From positions 1,488,001-1,552,000 of the forward strand of contig CAWAWN010000002.1 in NCBI GenBank assembly GCA_963785815.1: a stretch of 64,000 bases of DNA, read 5' to 3'. The notes beneath the pieces were generated by a model. That model worked only from the letters and a program-made list of their open reading frames with translations. It ran no database searches and had not been told where the DNA came from. The position numbers were made by a program, and so were the translations under genes. The DNA comes from UBA4742 sp963785815. GTDB lineage: Bacteria > Actinomycetota > Acidimicrobiia > Acidimicrobiales > Acidimicrobilacustridaceae. This document shows, piece by piece, positions 8,536 to 18,026 of the stretch; position 1 is the stretch's first letter; each line of letters opens with the position of its first letter.

Positions 8536-9630
8536 CTAGTCAGCCAGATAGAGCAGATAGCCGCCTTCTTCGCGGCGTTGGGCACGACCGGCCAGACGCA
8601 GGTGCTCGAGGTGGGCGAAGGTCTCGCTCTCGGCCATGTGGCCCCATGAGCGCTCGCGGAACACGGCACGCATCAGGTCGGTGACGCTGGCCCAGCCCTG
8701 CGCTTCCGACGCCTCCTCCAACAGCTCCAGGCGCTCCTCGTGGTGGCGCTTGATGGCGTCCACCCGACCCTGCAGGTCGGTGAAGGGGTGTCCGTGGGCG
8801 GGCAGCACGAGCTCGACCCCCTCGAAGGCCGCCACCTTGTCGAGCGAGTCCAGGTAGGCCCGCAGCGGGTCGCCCTCGACCAGCCCGGAGATGTGCGGGG
8901 TGATGGTGGGCAGCACGTGGTCGCCCGAGATGAGGATGCCGGCCTGCTGGTCGAACAGGCAGAGGTGGTCGTTGGTGTGACCGGGCGTGTGCGCTCCCAG
9001 CCACTCCCACCGGCCCAGGGCCAGGTGGTCGGCGTCGGCGACGTGCATCGATGGGCGAGGCGGGGTGAACCAGGAGCGGAACTCGCGGCGGCGGGCCAGG
9101 AAGCTGGCTCGCTCGGCGTCCTTCAGCTTGCCGGCGTCGCCGCCCCACGGGGTCGGGTGCTCGAAGCGCGTCAGGAAGGCCTCGTCGGGCTCCTGGTTCA
9201 GGCGCCAGTCCAGCTCGGCTTCCCCCGCCTCTTCTCGCAGGTCGTCGTACCAGGTGCGGAAGTGGCTCGACGCCACCACGTCGGCCCCGCTCTCCTGGGC
9301 CAACATGCCCGCCCCACCGAAGTGGTCGGGGTGCGAGTGGGTCACCAGCACGTGGTGCACCCGGTTCATGGGGATGCCGGCTGCGGCCATGCGGGCCACC
9401 AGCGCCTTCCACGACATCTCACCGGGCAGGCCGGGGTCGATGAGCATGAAGCCCTCGGCGTCCTCGATGGCGTAGGTGTTGACGTGTCCCAGACCGGGCA
9501 GGGCGATGGGCAGCTGCAGCCGCAGGATGCCGGGCGCCACCTCGGTGATCTCCTCGGAGGCCGGCTCCTGCTCCTGCTTGGGGGGCTTGGTCGGCGGGCT
9601 CGCGGGCGACGACGGGGACGACTCGCTCAT
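8536..9630 (-). CDS. MBL-fold metallo-hydrolase
   Basis: 364 aa. A Ser/Pro-rich leader (1-25) precedes a metallo-beta-lactamase fold with THSHPDHFGG (97-106), AHTPGHTNDH, SGDHVLP and LPAHGH, all metal ligands in place. The C-terminal part (RVDAIKRHHEERLELL ... TFAHLEHLRLAGRAQRR) is a small helical/winged domain also found in mycobacterial homologues. Convergent with the preceding metallohydrolase gene. Upstream lie a TTGACC/GGTCAA palindrome and one copy of a dispersed repeat, suggesting dedicated regulation. Confidence 0.88.
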   Translation of the reverse strand: MSESSPSSPASPPTKPPKQEQEPASEEITEVAPGILRLQLPIALPGLGHVNTYAIEDAEGFMLIDPGLPGEMSWKALVARMAAAGIPMNRVHHVLVTHSHPDHFGGAGMLAQESGADVVASSHFRTWYDDLREEAGEAELDWRLNQEPDEAFLTRFEHPTPWGGDAGKLKDAERASFLARRREFRSWFTPPRPSMHVADADHLALGRWEWLGAHTPGHTNDHLCLFDQQAGILISGDHVLPTITPHISGLVEGDPLRAYLDSLDKVAAFEGVELVLPAHGHPFTDLQGRVDAIKRHHEERLELLEEASEAQGWASVTDLMRAVFRERSWGHMAESETFAHLEHLRLAGRAQRREEGGYLLYLAD

Positions 9631-9644
9631 CCGTCCACCATAAC

Positions 9645-9660
9645 TTGACCAATCGGTCAA
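9645..9660. promoter_or_regulatory. TTGACC-N4-GGTCAA palindrome, probable operator
   Basis: TTGACCAATCGGTCAA lies 15 bp upstream of the metallohydrolase ATG (9630). Symmetric six-base arms with a four-base centre are typical of TetR-family sites. The half-site GACC differs from the GAAC used in the 42-61 kb region. No regulator gene adjoins it. Confidence 0.5.
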
Positions 9661-9686
9661 TTCCGCCGGCCGGGCGAACCCTCCCC

Positions 9687-9738
9687 GGAAACTGGCCGCC
9701 GAAATGCGCGATGTGCCACAGCCAAAGATGCCCAGTTT
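9687..9738 (-). repeat. Dispersed intergenic repeat, copy A
   Basis: One of three copies (others 55402-55455 and 56203-56256) of a 47-bp gap-free repeat. The invariant core CACAGCCAAAGATGCCCA is at 9717-9734 (plus strand); GAAACTG marks the other end. In this copy the ends AAACTGG and CCAGTTT are inverted repeats. It lies between oligoribonuclease and the metallohydrolase gene, read in the same direction as the latter if the GGGCATCTTTGGCTG strand is taken as sense. Confidence 0.8.
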
Positions 9739-9755
9739 GCTGGGCGATGGCGGGG

Positions 9756-10334
<579 letters not shown>

Positions 10335-10380
10335 GGTGGCGAATGCTAATGGGCGTACGGCCGTCTCCTAGGCTCCGGCC

Positions 10381-10821
10381 ATGCTCGAGGTCGCGCTGGC
10401 CCGCCTGGATCCCGACCTGCCCGTTCCCGCCTACGCCCGCACCGGCGATGCCGGGCTCGACCTGGTGGCCCGCGAGTCGGCCACCATCGCCTGCGGCGGC
10501 GGCCGGCTCCTCATGCCCACGGGTGTGGCCGTGGCCATCCCCCACGGGTTCGCCGGATTCGTCCAGCCGCGCAGCGGCCTGGCCCTGCGCTACGGCGTGA
10601 CCTGCCTGAACACGCCCGGCCTCATCGACAGCGGCTATCGGGGCGAGCTCAAGGTGCTGCTGGTCAACACCGATCCGGCCATCGACCACCGCATCGAGCG
10701 CGGTGACCGCATCGCCCAGCTGGTGGTGCAGAAGGTCGAGCACGTGGTGTTCGACGTGGTCGACGTCCTGGACGAGGACAGCGAGCGCGGCGAAGGCGGC
10801 TTCGGCCACACCGGCCGCTGA
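10381..10821 (+). CDS. dut: dUTP diphosphatase (trimeric dUTPase)
   Basis: 146 aa. All five dUTPase motifs are present in order: GDAGLDLVA, PRSGLALRYGV, NTPGLIDSGYRGELK, RGDRIAQLVV and the C-terminal GGFGHTGR arm. It converts dUTP to dUMP. No clear RBS precedes the ATG, so the message may be nearly leaderless. Its TGA directly abuts the stop of the convergent phosphatase gene (TGATCA at 10819-10824). Confidence 0.97.
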   Translation: MLEVALARLDPDLPVPAYARTGDAGLDLVARESATIACGGGRLLMPTGVAVAIPHGFAGFVQPRSGLALRYGVTCLNTPGLIDSGYRGELKVLLVNTDPAIDHRIERGDRIAQLVVQKVEHVVFDVVDVLDEDSERGEGGFGHTGR

Positions 10822-12273
10822 TCAGGCCGGCAGCATCCCCCGGTCACGCCAGTAGGTGAGCAGGGCCTGGCGGTCGAGCTGGGAGCTGGTGGGCGGGGGC
10901 AGCGGCAGGTCGCTCGCCGCCGGCGCCGCGGCCACGCCGACCGCGGCCGGTTGGGTGGGCGGGGGCGGGATGCTCGGGGTGCAGGTGCTACCGGTGGCGG
11001 GCAGGCCGGGGCTGGCCAGCGTCGGTGGCGGCCGGAACGGGTGCTGGCTGAAGTCGAAGCAGTCGAGCAGGTTGTCGGCGTGGGCGTCGCGGCGGGTCAG
11101 CGCGCCCAGGTTCCACTTGGTCTCGATGAAGCGCAGCACCGACGTGTGGTCGTGCACCACGTGGGACACGTAGTTGGGCTTGGCGTATGGCGAGATGACG
11201 AACGCGGGGACCCGCAGGCCGTAGGTGTTCCACGCGTCGGGCGCACCCGGGGCGGCCGCCACCGCCGGCAGGATGTCGTCGGGGGGCACGGCCGCGGGTG
11301 GGGGCACGTGGTCGTAGTAGCCGCCGTGCTCGTCGTACATGAAGAACATCGCCGTCTTGGGCCAGGCCGGGCTGTGCATCACCGCGTTGATGATCGACGC
11401 GCTGTAGGCCTCGCCCAGGCGGACGTCGTGGGGGTTCTCCTCGGTGTAGTTGTTGATGCCCGGGCTCACGATCGACACGTGGGGCAGCGAGCCGGACTGG
11501 CAGTCGAGCAGGAACTGGTCGAAGGACCGCACGTGGGACTTCTGCGTCGGGAACGTGGTCGGGAACAGGGCGATGTCGGGCAGGTCCCAGGCGTAGTCGG
11601 CCCAGCTGATGCCGAAGGCGTCCAGCTTGTCCCAGATGGTGCCGCCGGCCGGGTGCGGCAGGGTGAGCACGTCGGCCGAGGTGGAGATGAGGCTCTGGCA
11701 GGTGGCCGCCTGCAGGTAGAGCCGGTTGGGGTAGGTCTGGGCGGGCGCCGAGGCGAACCAGCGATCGCAGATCGGGAAGGTCTGGGCCAGCGAGTAGTAG
11801 AAGGGGATGTCGGTCTGGTCCCAGTAGCGCATGGCGTTGGTGTTGCCGTTTGCCAGGAACCCGTCCATGAGGCCGCTGTCGATCTGGGTGTGGGTGCTGG
11901 ACCAGCTCTGCGACACGCCCTGGCCCAGCTGGCAGGTGTCGGGAGCGTGGAACACGGCCAGCTCCTGGGTGGACGGCAGGGGGTTGCTGTTCTGGGGGAC
12001 GCCGTCCACCAGGGTGTAGCCGTCGCCCCGTGGCAGCATCCCGAGGTACGAGTCGTAGGAGTGGTTCTCCTGCATGTAGATGATGATGTGCTCGATGCGG
12101 GGCAGGAACGCGGTGCCCTCCGGGTGGCGTGGGTAGGGACGATCGCCGGGTTGGCCGGTGTGGCCGGGGATGTTCCTGGCTCCCGCGGCGGCGGTGGACA
12201 GGCCGGCCGCAGCCAACCCGGAGGCCGCTCCCAGGCCGGCCAGGAACGCTCGACGGGACAGGTCGTCGGTCAT
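10822..12273 (-). CDS. TAT-exported phospholipase C / acid phosphatase family protein
   Basis: 483 aa. Twin-arginine signal SRRAFLAGLG (6-15) with an Ala-rich h-region. The alkaline-phosphatase-superfamily phosphoesterase domain begins with IIIYMQENHSYDSYLG (about 63-78), the ENRSFD-type motif of bacterial phospholipases C, followed by DEHGGYYDHVPPP and VVHDHTSVLRFIE. Substrate cannot be assigned: phosphatidylcholine phospholipase C or acid phosphatase are both possible. A Pro-rich linker comes before a short C-terminal YWRDRGMLP segment. Confidence 0.88.
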   Translation of the reverse strand: MTDDLSRRAFLAGLGAASGLAAAGLSTAAAGARNIPGHTGQPGDRPYPRHPEGTAFLPRIEHIIIYMQENHSYDSYLGMLPRGDGYTLVDGVPQNSNPLPSTQELAVFHAPDTCQLGQGVSQSWSSTHTQIDSGLMDGFLANGNTNAMRYWDQTDIPFYYSLAQTFPICDRWFASAPAQTYPNRLYLQAATCQSLISTSADVLTLPHPAGGTIWDKLDAFGISWADYAWDLPDIALFPTTFPTQKSHVRSFDQFLLDCQSGSLPHVSIVSPGINNYTEENPHDVRLGEAYSASIINAVMHSPAWPKTAMFFMYDEHGGYYDHVPPPAAVPPDDILPAVAAAPGAPDAWNTYGLRVPAFVISPYAKPNYVSHVVHDHTSVLRFIETKWNLGALTRRDAHADNLLDCFDFSQHPFRPPPTLASPGLPATGSTCTPSIPPPPTQPAAVGVAAAPAASDLPLPPPTSSQLDRQALLTYWRDRGMLPA

Positions 12274-12328
12274 GTCGGGCACCGTAGCGGGCCGGCCCCG
12301 CGGGTGCCGGCTCGGGCGGGTGAGCGGA

Positions 12329-12381
12329 CGAACTTGCGTTGGTCTTGTCCCTGCCGGGGGCGTTTCTTCAACGCAAGTTCG
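12329..12381. terminator. 13-bp inverted repeat (hairpin), probable terminator
   Basis: Arms CGAACTTGCGTTG (12329-12341) and CAACGCAAGTTCG (12369-12381) are perfect complements with a 27-nt loop that has its own CCCT/GGGG pairing. It follows the PaiB-like gene (minus strand). Similar hairpins occur at 32398 and 59829. Confidence 0.55.
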
Positions 12382-12409
12382 GGGCGGGGGGTCCCGGCGG
12401 TGGGCCAGA

Positions 12410-13021
12410 TCAGCCGATGCGGCGGCGCAGGTGCCCCAGTGCAGCCGCGTCACCCGGGGCGTCGCGGGCCGTCAAGCGATCGGCCACGGCCTGTCGGTGG
12501 GCGTCGTCCACGTTGCCGCCGTACTTGAACTTGGCCCGCACCTCGTCGATGTCGATCCGGACCGCCCGGATGGCGCGCAGGCGGGCGCCGTGCTCGGTCG
12601 GGTCGACCACCTCGACGTCAGGCTGGAGCGCGGCCAGTTGCCGGCGCAGCACGCCGGCCACCTGGTCGGGATCGCCGATGACCTGGGCGCGGCCGGTGAG
12701 CTGCACCGACGCGTAGTAGGTCGTGGGGATGCCGAGCCTCGGGTCCTCGTCGTCGACGACCTTCCAGTCCGATGGGATGAACGCCCAGTCGCCCGACACG
12801 GCCAGCACCACCCGGGGGTTCTCCTCGAGTGCGGCCCAGATCGGGTTCTGGGCCAGGAGGTGCACCAGGACCTGGTCATCCTCGATCACGAACTGGGTGG
12901 GCACCACCACGGCCACGTCCCGCCCAGCGCCGGCGGCCACCAGCTCGCCGAAGCCGTGGGCGGCCACGAACCGGCGCCACTCCTGGTCGTCGACGGGTTG
13001 GTCCCAGCCGTGGATGAACAC
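12410..13021 (-). CDS. PaiB-like FMN-binding protein
   Basis: 203 aa split-barrel flavoprotein resembling the PaiB/FMN-binding negative regulator family. Recognisable pieces are PTQFVIEDDQVLVHLLAQNP, VLAVSGDWAFIPSDW, TTYYASVQLTGRAQVI and the C-terminal RAKFKYGGN followed by ADRLTARD. In Bacillus the family regulates protease and sporulation genes; whether this one is a regulator or an enzyme is unknown. Stands alone between two unrelated genes on the same strand. Confidence 0.78.
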   Translation of the reverse strand: MFIHGWDQPVDDQEWRRFVAAHGFGELVAAGAGRDVAVVVPTQFVIEDDQVLVHLLAQNPIWAALEENPRVVLAVSGDWAFIPSDWKVVDDEDPRLGIPTTYYASVQLTGRAQVIGDPDQVAGVLRRQLAALQPDVEVVDPTEHGARLRAIRAVRIDIDEVRAKFKYGGNVDDAHRQAVADRLTARDAPGDAAALGHLRRRIG

Positions 13022-13075
13022 GCGTCCATCATGGCCCGGTCAGTCGTCGACGGGCCGATCGGCGTGGCCTCGGCC

Positions 13076-14377
13076 TCACCCGTGGGAGGGGCCGATCCGG
13101 GTCACCCCGCTCGGCGTCGAGTACCAGAGGCTGCCGTCGGGTGCCGGGGCGATGGCGGTGGTGCCGCCGGAAACCGACACCACCGAGGCGGTCGAGCCCG
13201 ACAGGCGGATCACCCAGTCACCGCCGGCCACCCGATCGGTCGTGCCCAGGCCCCAGAACTGGGGGCCACCGGTGGCGGCCACCGCCTGGGTCGGCAGCGA
13301 CAGGCCGGCCACCCCGACGGCCAGGTGGGTGGACGGATCGAGTCGGTACAGGGCGGTGCCGGTCGAGGTGGCCGTCGACCACCCGCCCAGGACGAAGGCC
13401 GTCGAGCCCAGCGTGACGGGCCCGGCGCCGCCCGGCACCGAGATGAGCCTGACCACCTTCATGGTGACGGGGTCGACCTGGGCCACGGTGTCGAACCCCT
13501 CCCCGGTAACGAACAGTCCAGGTGTCCCCGCCACCGGCGTCTCGCTCTCGCCGTCGCCGGGGAGGGCGGCGGTGAGGGGGTCGACGGCAAGGGTGGTCGG
13601 GTCGACGCGCACCAGCCGCTGGTTGGGAGCGTCGGCGTCACAGCACACGGTGACCCACACGTGGCCGAGCCCGGCGGCCACCCGCTCGACCTCGGCCCGG
13701 GGCCGGGCCTGGGCGGCGGCCACGTCCACCGAGAGCGGGATCACGTGGTGCGGGATCCCGGTCTCGGCGGTGGGATCGATCCGGGTGAGCATCCCGGTGC
13801 CGAACGAGAGCGCCCAGATGTGGCCCTCGCCCGAGGCCAGCCAGATCGGGTAGCCCTTGGCCTGGCTCTGCGAGAGGCCGGAGACGGCCGAGCCGGGCCC
13901 CGAGGGCAGGGTCAGCCTGGAGAGGATCTGGCCGGTGGGTCCGACGTGGACGACCTGGCCCTGGTCGACGACCGCCACCCAGGCGCTGCCGTCGGAGCCG
14001 GCCACCACGACGCCGCCGCCGGACACCGTGGCCTGGGCCAGCACGTGCACCGGCAAGGTGGCCAGACCGGCCACGGCGGATCCGGTCGAAGGCGTAGCGC
14101 TCGGCCGCGACGACGGGACCGACGAGCTCGGCGACGGACCCAGCGGGACGGTGCGCACGCGTTCCCCGCGCCCCGGCCCGCTCACCACGACGGCAACGGA
14201 CACCAGGACCAGGACGACGCCCGCCGCGACCGCGACCACCCGACGATGGCGGCGCCGCCGACGAGCCGGGCCGAGCCGGCGGGCCAGATCGGGCCAGTCG
14301 GGCGCCGAGTGCGGGGCTGGTCCCAGGGATCGGTGCAGCTGGTCGCGCAGTTCGCGCTCCAGCAGGTCGTCGGCCAT
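13076..14377 (-). CDS. Membrane-anchored beta-propeller-like protein, putative partner of the ECF sigma factor
   Basis: 433 aa. About 50 cytoplasmic residues (MADDLLERELRDQLHRSL ... ARRRRRHRR), one membrane helix (VVAVAAGVVLVLVSVAVVV), a Ser/Thr/Pro linker, then repeating units of the form GHVWVT..., RVDPTTLAVD and LYRLDPSTH, like YncE/SMP-30 propeller blades. Its ATG is two bases from the stop of the sigma gene, with GGAGGG inside that gene, so co-expression is clear. The position is that of an anti-sigma factor, but the cytoplasmic part lacks the HxxxCxxC zinc motif. Confidence 0.7.
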   Translation of the reverse strand: MADDLLERELRDQLHRSLGPAPHSAPDWPDLARRLGPARRRRRHRRVVAVAAGVVLVLVSVAVVVSGPGRGERVRTVPLGPSPSSSVPSSRPSATPSTGSAVAGLATLPVHVLAQATVSGGGVVVAGSDGSAWVAVVDQGQVVHVGPTGQILSRLTLPSGPGSAVSGLSQSQAKGYPIWLASGEGHIWALSFGTGMLTRIDPTAETGIPHHVIPLSVDVAAAQARPRAEVERVAAGLGHVWVTVCCDADAPNQRLVRVDPTTLAVDPLTAALPGDGESETPVAGTPGLFVTGEGFDTVAQVDPVTMKVVRLISVPGGAGPVTLGSTAFVLGGWSTATSTGTALYRLDPSTHLAVGVAGLSLPTQAVAATGGPQFWGLGTTDRVAGGDWVIRLSGSTASVVSVSGGTTAIAPAPDGSLWYSTPSGVTRIGPSHG

Positions 14378-14379
14378 GG

Positions 14380-14940
14380 TCAGCCCTCCTTCCGGATGGT
14401 CGAGGTGAGGCCGTCGCCCAGGTGCTGGCGCAGCTGGGCCAGGGCCTTGTGGGTCTGGCTCTTCACCGTGCCCGGCGAGATCCCCAGGGTCTGGGCGGTC
14501 TCGGCCTCGCTCAGGTCGAGGTAGTAGCGCAGGACCACGCAGGCCCGGCGTCGGGCCGGGAGTCGGTCCAGCGCGGCAACCAGGTCGACATCCATCCCAG
14601 GATGCGGGTCGAGGGTCGCCGCGCCGGTGGGCGCGACCTCGCCGGCCCCGTCGAGCGGCTGATCCGGCCGGCGAGCCCGACGCCGGCCGCGGTCGATGGC
14701 CAGGTTGGCCACGGTGCGGCGCAGGTAGGCCGGGGCGGCGGCCGGGTCGCGCAGCGTCCGGCGGTGCAGGTAGAGGCGGACGAACGCCTCCTGGGTCAGC
14801 TCCTCGGCGGCCACCTCGTCTCCGCACAGGGCCCAGGCCATGCGGGTGATCGGGGCGAACAGGTCGGCGTAGAGCCGGGCCAGCACCTCGTCGTCGACAC
14901 CCGCCTGCTGCTGACCCACCTCCTCAGGACGATGCGGCAC
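14380..14940 (-). CDS. ECF RNA polymerase sigma factor (SigE-like)
   Basis: 186 aa. Region 2 is seen in ITRMAWALCGDEVAAEELTQEAFVRLY and region 4 in VVLRYYLDLSEAETA plus LGISPGTVKSQTHKAL, a complete helix-turn-helix. A short Pro/Gly linker separates them, as in group IV sigma factors. Starts at ATG 14940. Followed at once by the membrane beta-propeller gene, which may hold it in check or report a surface signal. Confidence 0.92.
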   Translation of the reverse strand: MPHRPEEVGQQQAGVDDEVLARLYADLFAPITRMAWALCGDEVAAEELTQEAFVRLYLHRRTLRDPAAAPAYLRRTVANLAIDRGRRRARRPDQPLDGAGEVAPTGAATLDPHPGMDVDLVAALDRLPARRRACVVLRYYLDLSEAETAQTLGISPGTVKSQTHKALAQLRQHLGDGLTSTIRKEG

Positions 14941-15080
14941 CCCGAAAGGTTGCCCCAGCTGGAGGGGTGCCCCGCTCGCCGGTCGCGGTTCAGCTCACCG
15001 CTCGTCGTGGCGCGGGCGGGTGGAGCCGAGCTGCGATCCGTGTCGCCTCCAGCCGGTGGACCAGCGTCGCCGTGCTGGGG

Positions 15081-15470
15081 TCAGTCGTAGTGCTTGAGCA
15101 GGTGCACGTGGTGGGCCTGCTCGTCCACCGCGTAGGAGTCGACGGTCCCGTCCACGATCGCCTCGAACCGCCTGAGCGCACCCTGGTCGACCCAGGCCAG
15201 GTTCGGCCCGGCGGTCGAGGTGGCCTCGATGTCGAGGCCGGCGTTCCCCACGTCGAAGCGCAGCGTGATGGTGCCCGGTCGCCCTTCGGGGCGCAGCAGC
15301 AGGATGATCGTCTCGTCGACGGCCAGGCGGAGGTCGTTGATGCTGCGCTGGCTGAAGCCGAGTCGGCGGGCCAGGCCCGAGACGGTGATCCGGGCCAGCC
15401 GCCCGTATTCGGGCTCGGCCGGGATGGTGAGGCGGATCTGGTCGTTCACTGCGTGGGGTGCGACCACCAC
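15081..15470 (-). CDS. RsbW-like ATP-binding protein with degenerate N box
   Basis: 129 aa HATPase-fold protein like the RsbW/SpoIIAB anti-sigma kinases. The helix LRLAVDETIILLL aligns with the N box, but the metal-binding Asn four residues after the Glu is replaced by Leu, so kinase activity is doubtful. GTG start at 15470 with GAGG ahead. It begins 10 bp after the stop of the P-type ATPase and is probably in that operon. Could partner the STAS protein at 1699 (inference). Confidence 0.68.
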   Translation of the reverse strand: MVVAPHAVNDQIRLTIPAEPEYGRLARITVSGLARRLGFSQRSINDLRLAVDETIILLLRPEGRPGTITLRFDVGNAGLDIEATSTAGPNLAWVDQGALRRFEAIVDGTVDSYAVDEQAHHVHLLKHYD

Positions 15471-15480
15471 CCTCAGCCTC

Positions 15481-17917
15481 TCACGCCGACGGCGCGGCCA
15501 CGGGGGTCGGGCTCGGGTGGGGGTTCGGATCCGAGGGCTGGGCCGCGCTCGGGCCAGCTGTCGGGCCGAGCCACCCCACCCGCCAGGCCAGCTCGATGAG
15601 GGCGGCGGCGATGGTGGCGATCGCCACCGCGGTCAGGACCATGGCCCGGTCGGGGACCACCAGCTCGAAGTAGTGGCGGACGGCGCCCACGCCCAGCGCG
15701 ACCAGCAACGACCCCCCCATGAGCGCCACCAGCACCCAACGCCAGGCGTTGAGGGGTCGGGCCAGCATCACGAGCACCCACCACGCCACCAGGAAGGCCA
15801 CGATGAGGGCGGTGGTGCGCTGCTCGGCCAGGTCGAGGCCGCCGTGGTGGCGGGCCACCTCGTAGGAGATCACCACGGCCAGGGCCACGACGACCCCGCA
15901 GGGGGCGGCGAAGCGCAGCACCCGGGGCAGGAACCCCGAGCTGGCTCGGCGGGCGTTGGGCGCCAGGGCCAGGAAGAAGGCGGGCACGCCGATGGTCAGC
16001 GAGCTGAGCAGCGTGAAGTGGCGGGGGATGAAGGGGTAGGCCCAGCCGGTCACCCCGATGATGAGCGCCAGCACCAGGGCGTAGAAGGTCTTGGTCAGGA
16101 AGAGGTTGGCCACCCGCTCGACGTTGGCGATGACCCGGCGACCCTCGCCGACCACATCGGGGAACACGGCGAAGTCGTCGTCGAGCAGGACAAAGCGGGC
16201 CACGGCGCGCGCCGCCGCGCTGCCTGCGCCCATGGCCACACCCACATCCGCGTCCTTGAGCGCCATCGTGTCGTTGACGCCGTCACCGGTCATGGCCACC
16301 ACGTGACCGCGGGCCTGGATGGCGTGGACCATGGCCCGCTTCTGCTGGGGAGTGACCCGTCCGAACACGCTGTGCGACTCGACCACGTCGGCCAGCTCGA
16401 CGGGGTCCTCGGGCAGGCCTCGGGCATCGACCGGATCATCGGCACCGCGCACGCCGCAGCTGCGCGCCACCGCCCCGACCGTGTCCGCGCTGTCGCCCGA
16501 GATCACCTTCACGTCCACGCCCTGGCGGGCGAAGTACGCCAGGGTGTCGGGCGCCGAGGCCCGCAGCCGCTCGTCGAGCACCACCACCGCGGCCGGCACC
16601 AGGCTGGGAGGCAGCGCCGCCTCGGCTCCCGCGGCCAGGCCGTCGGGCGCCCCGGCCACCAGCAGCACCCGCCGGCCGGCGCGGGCCAGGTCGTCCACCC
16701 GCCGGCGCACCGCCGGCGCCTCCGGGTGGTCGGGCATGGCGGCCAGCAGCACGTCGGGCGCGCCCAGCAGCCAGGCGCCCTGGTCGGCGAAGCTGGCCGC
16801 GCTCCACTTGCGGGCCGACGAGAACGGGATGGTGGCATCGAGCGTCCAGCCCGGGTCGGGCCCCGATCCGGCGGCGACGGCGCGCAGGCTGGGGTTGGGG
16901 TGGTCGTCGGCCCCGGCCAGGGCAGCCAGCAGCTCGGTGGTGGTCGAGCCGTCGGGGGCGGCGCCGACCGGCTCGACGAGTCCCAGCTCGAGATCGCCGT
17001 GGGTCAGGGTGCCGGTCTTGTCCAGGCAGACCACGTCCACCCGGGCCAGGCCCTCGATGGCCGCCAGCTCCTGGGTCAGCACGCGGCGTCGGGCCAGGCG
17101 GGTGGCGCTGACGGCGAAGGCCACGCTGGTGAGCAGCACCAGGCCCTCGGGAACCATGGCCACCAGCCCGGCCACCGAGGCCTGCACGGCCAGGTGGAAG
17201 CCCAGGTCGGCGCGGACCTGGGCCCAGATGAGCAGCGCGGCGGTGGGGATCATGACCCAACCGATCCACGTGATGAGGCGGTTCACCCCGTCACGCAGCT
17301 CGGAGCGCACCATCGAGAAGGTCTTGGCCTCGGCCCCGAGCCGGTAGGCGTGGGTGTCCTCGCCCACCGCCGTGGCCCGGGCCAGGCCGTCGCCCACGGC
17401 CACGAAGCTGCCCGACCGCACCTCGTCCCCCGCGTCCTTGTCCACCGGGTCGGCCTCGCCGGTGAGCAGCGACTCGTCCACCTCGAGGCCTCGCGCCTCG
17501 AGCACCGACGCATCCACGGCGATCTGGTCGCCGGGGCGCAGCACGATCAGGTCGTCGAGCACCAGGTCGTGCACCGGGACCTCGAGCTCGACGCCCTCGC
17601 GCCGCACGCACGCCCGCGGCGCGCTCGAGCAGGGCCAGGCGGTCGAGGGCGCGCTTGGAGCGGACCTCCTGCACGATGCCGATGGCGGTGTTGAGGACCA
17701 GCACGATGCCGAACAGCGAGTCCTTGATCTCGCCCACCGCCACGATGATGACGAACAGCACGCCGAGCAGCAGGTTGAACGGCGTGAGCACGTTGGCCCG
17801 GACGATGTCGCGAACGGCGCGGCTCGTGGGGTCGGCCACCTGGTTGGATCGGCCGTCGGCCCGGCGGGCCTCGACCTCGGCGTGGCTCAGGCCCGAGACG
17901 GTGGTGTCGGGCGCCAT
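15481..17917 (-). pseudogene. CtpE-like P-type cation ATPase, broken by one frameshift
   Basis: The reading frame from ATG 17917 encodes the N-terminal cation-ATPase segment and first membrane helices (PFNLLLGVLFVIIVAVGEI) up to DRLALLER at about 17625, then the match continues in another frame from about 17607 (GVELEVPVHDLV). The second piece is 708 codons with LTGEADP (actuator; TGEA rather than TGES), the phosphorylation motif DKTGTLT, MTGDGVNDTMAL and six C-terminal helices. Together about 810 aa, the normal length. Joining the frames needs one base removed or two added near GCGGGCG. Resembles actinobacterial CtpE, reported as a calcium transporter. May be a sequence error rather than a dead gene. 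Confidence 0.85.
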
Positions 17918-17945
17918 CGACCCATTCTGTCGGCCCGGCTGACGC

Positions 17946-17979
17946 GATGAGGCCCACCCCGTGGGGGGCGGGCCTCATC
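17946..17979. terminator. Hairpin terminator
   Basis: Arms GATGAGGCCC and GGGCCTCATC with inner CCCC/GGGG pairing; lies downstream of the secreted-protein gene ending at 18027 (minus strand). Confidence 0.7.
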
Positions 17980-18026
17980 GAATGTGCCGGGAGGTGGTCC
18001 GACCCCGTGGGTCGGAGCGGAGGCGG

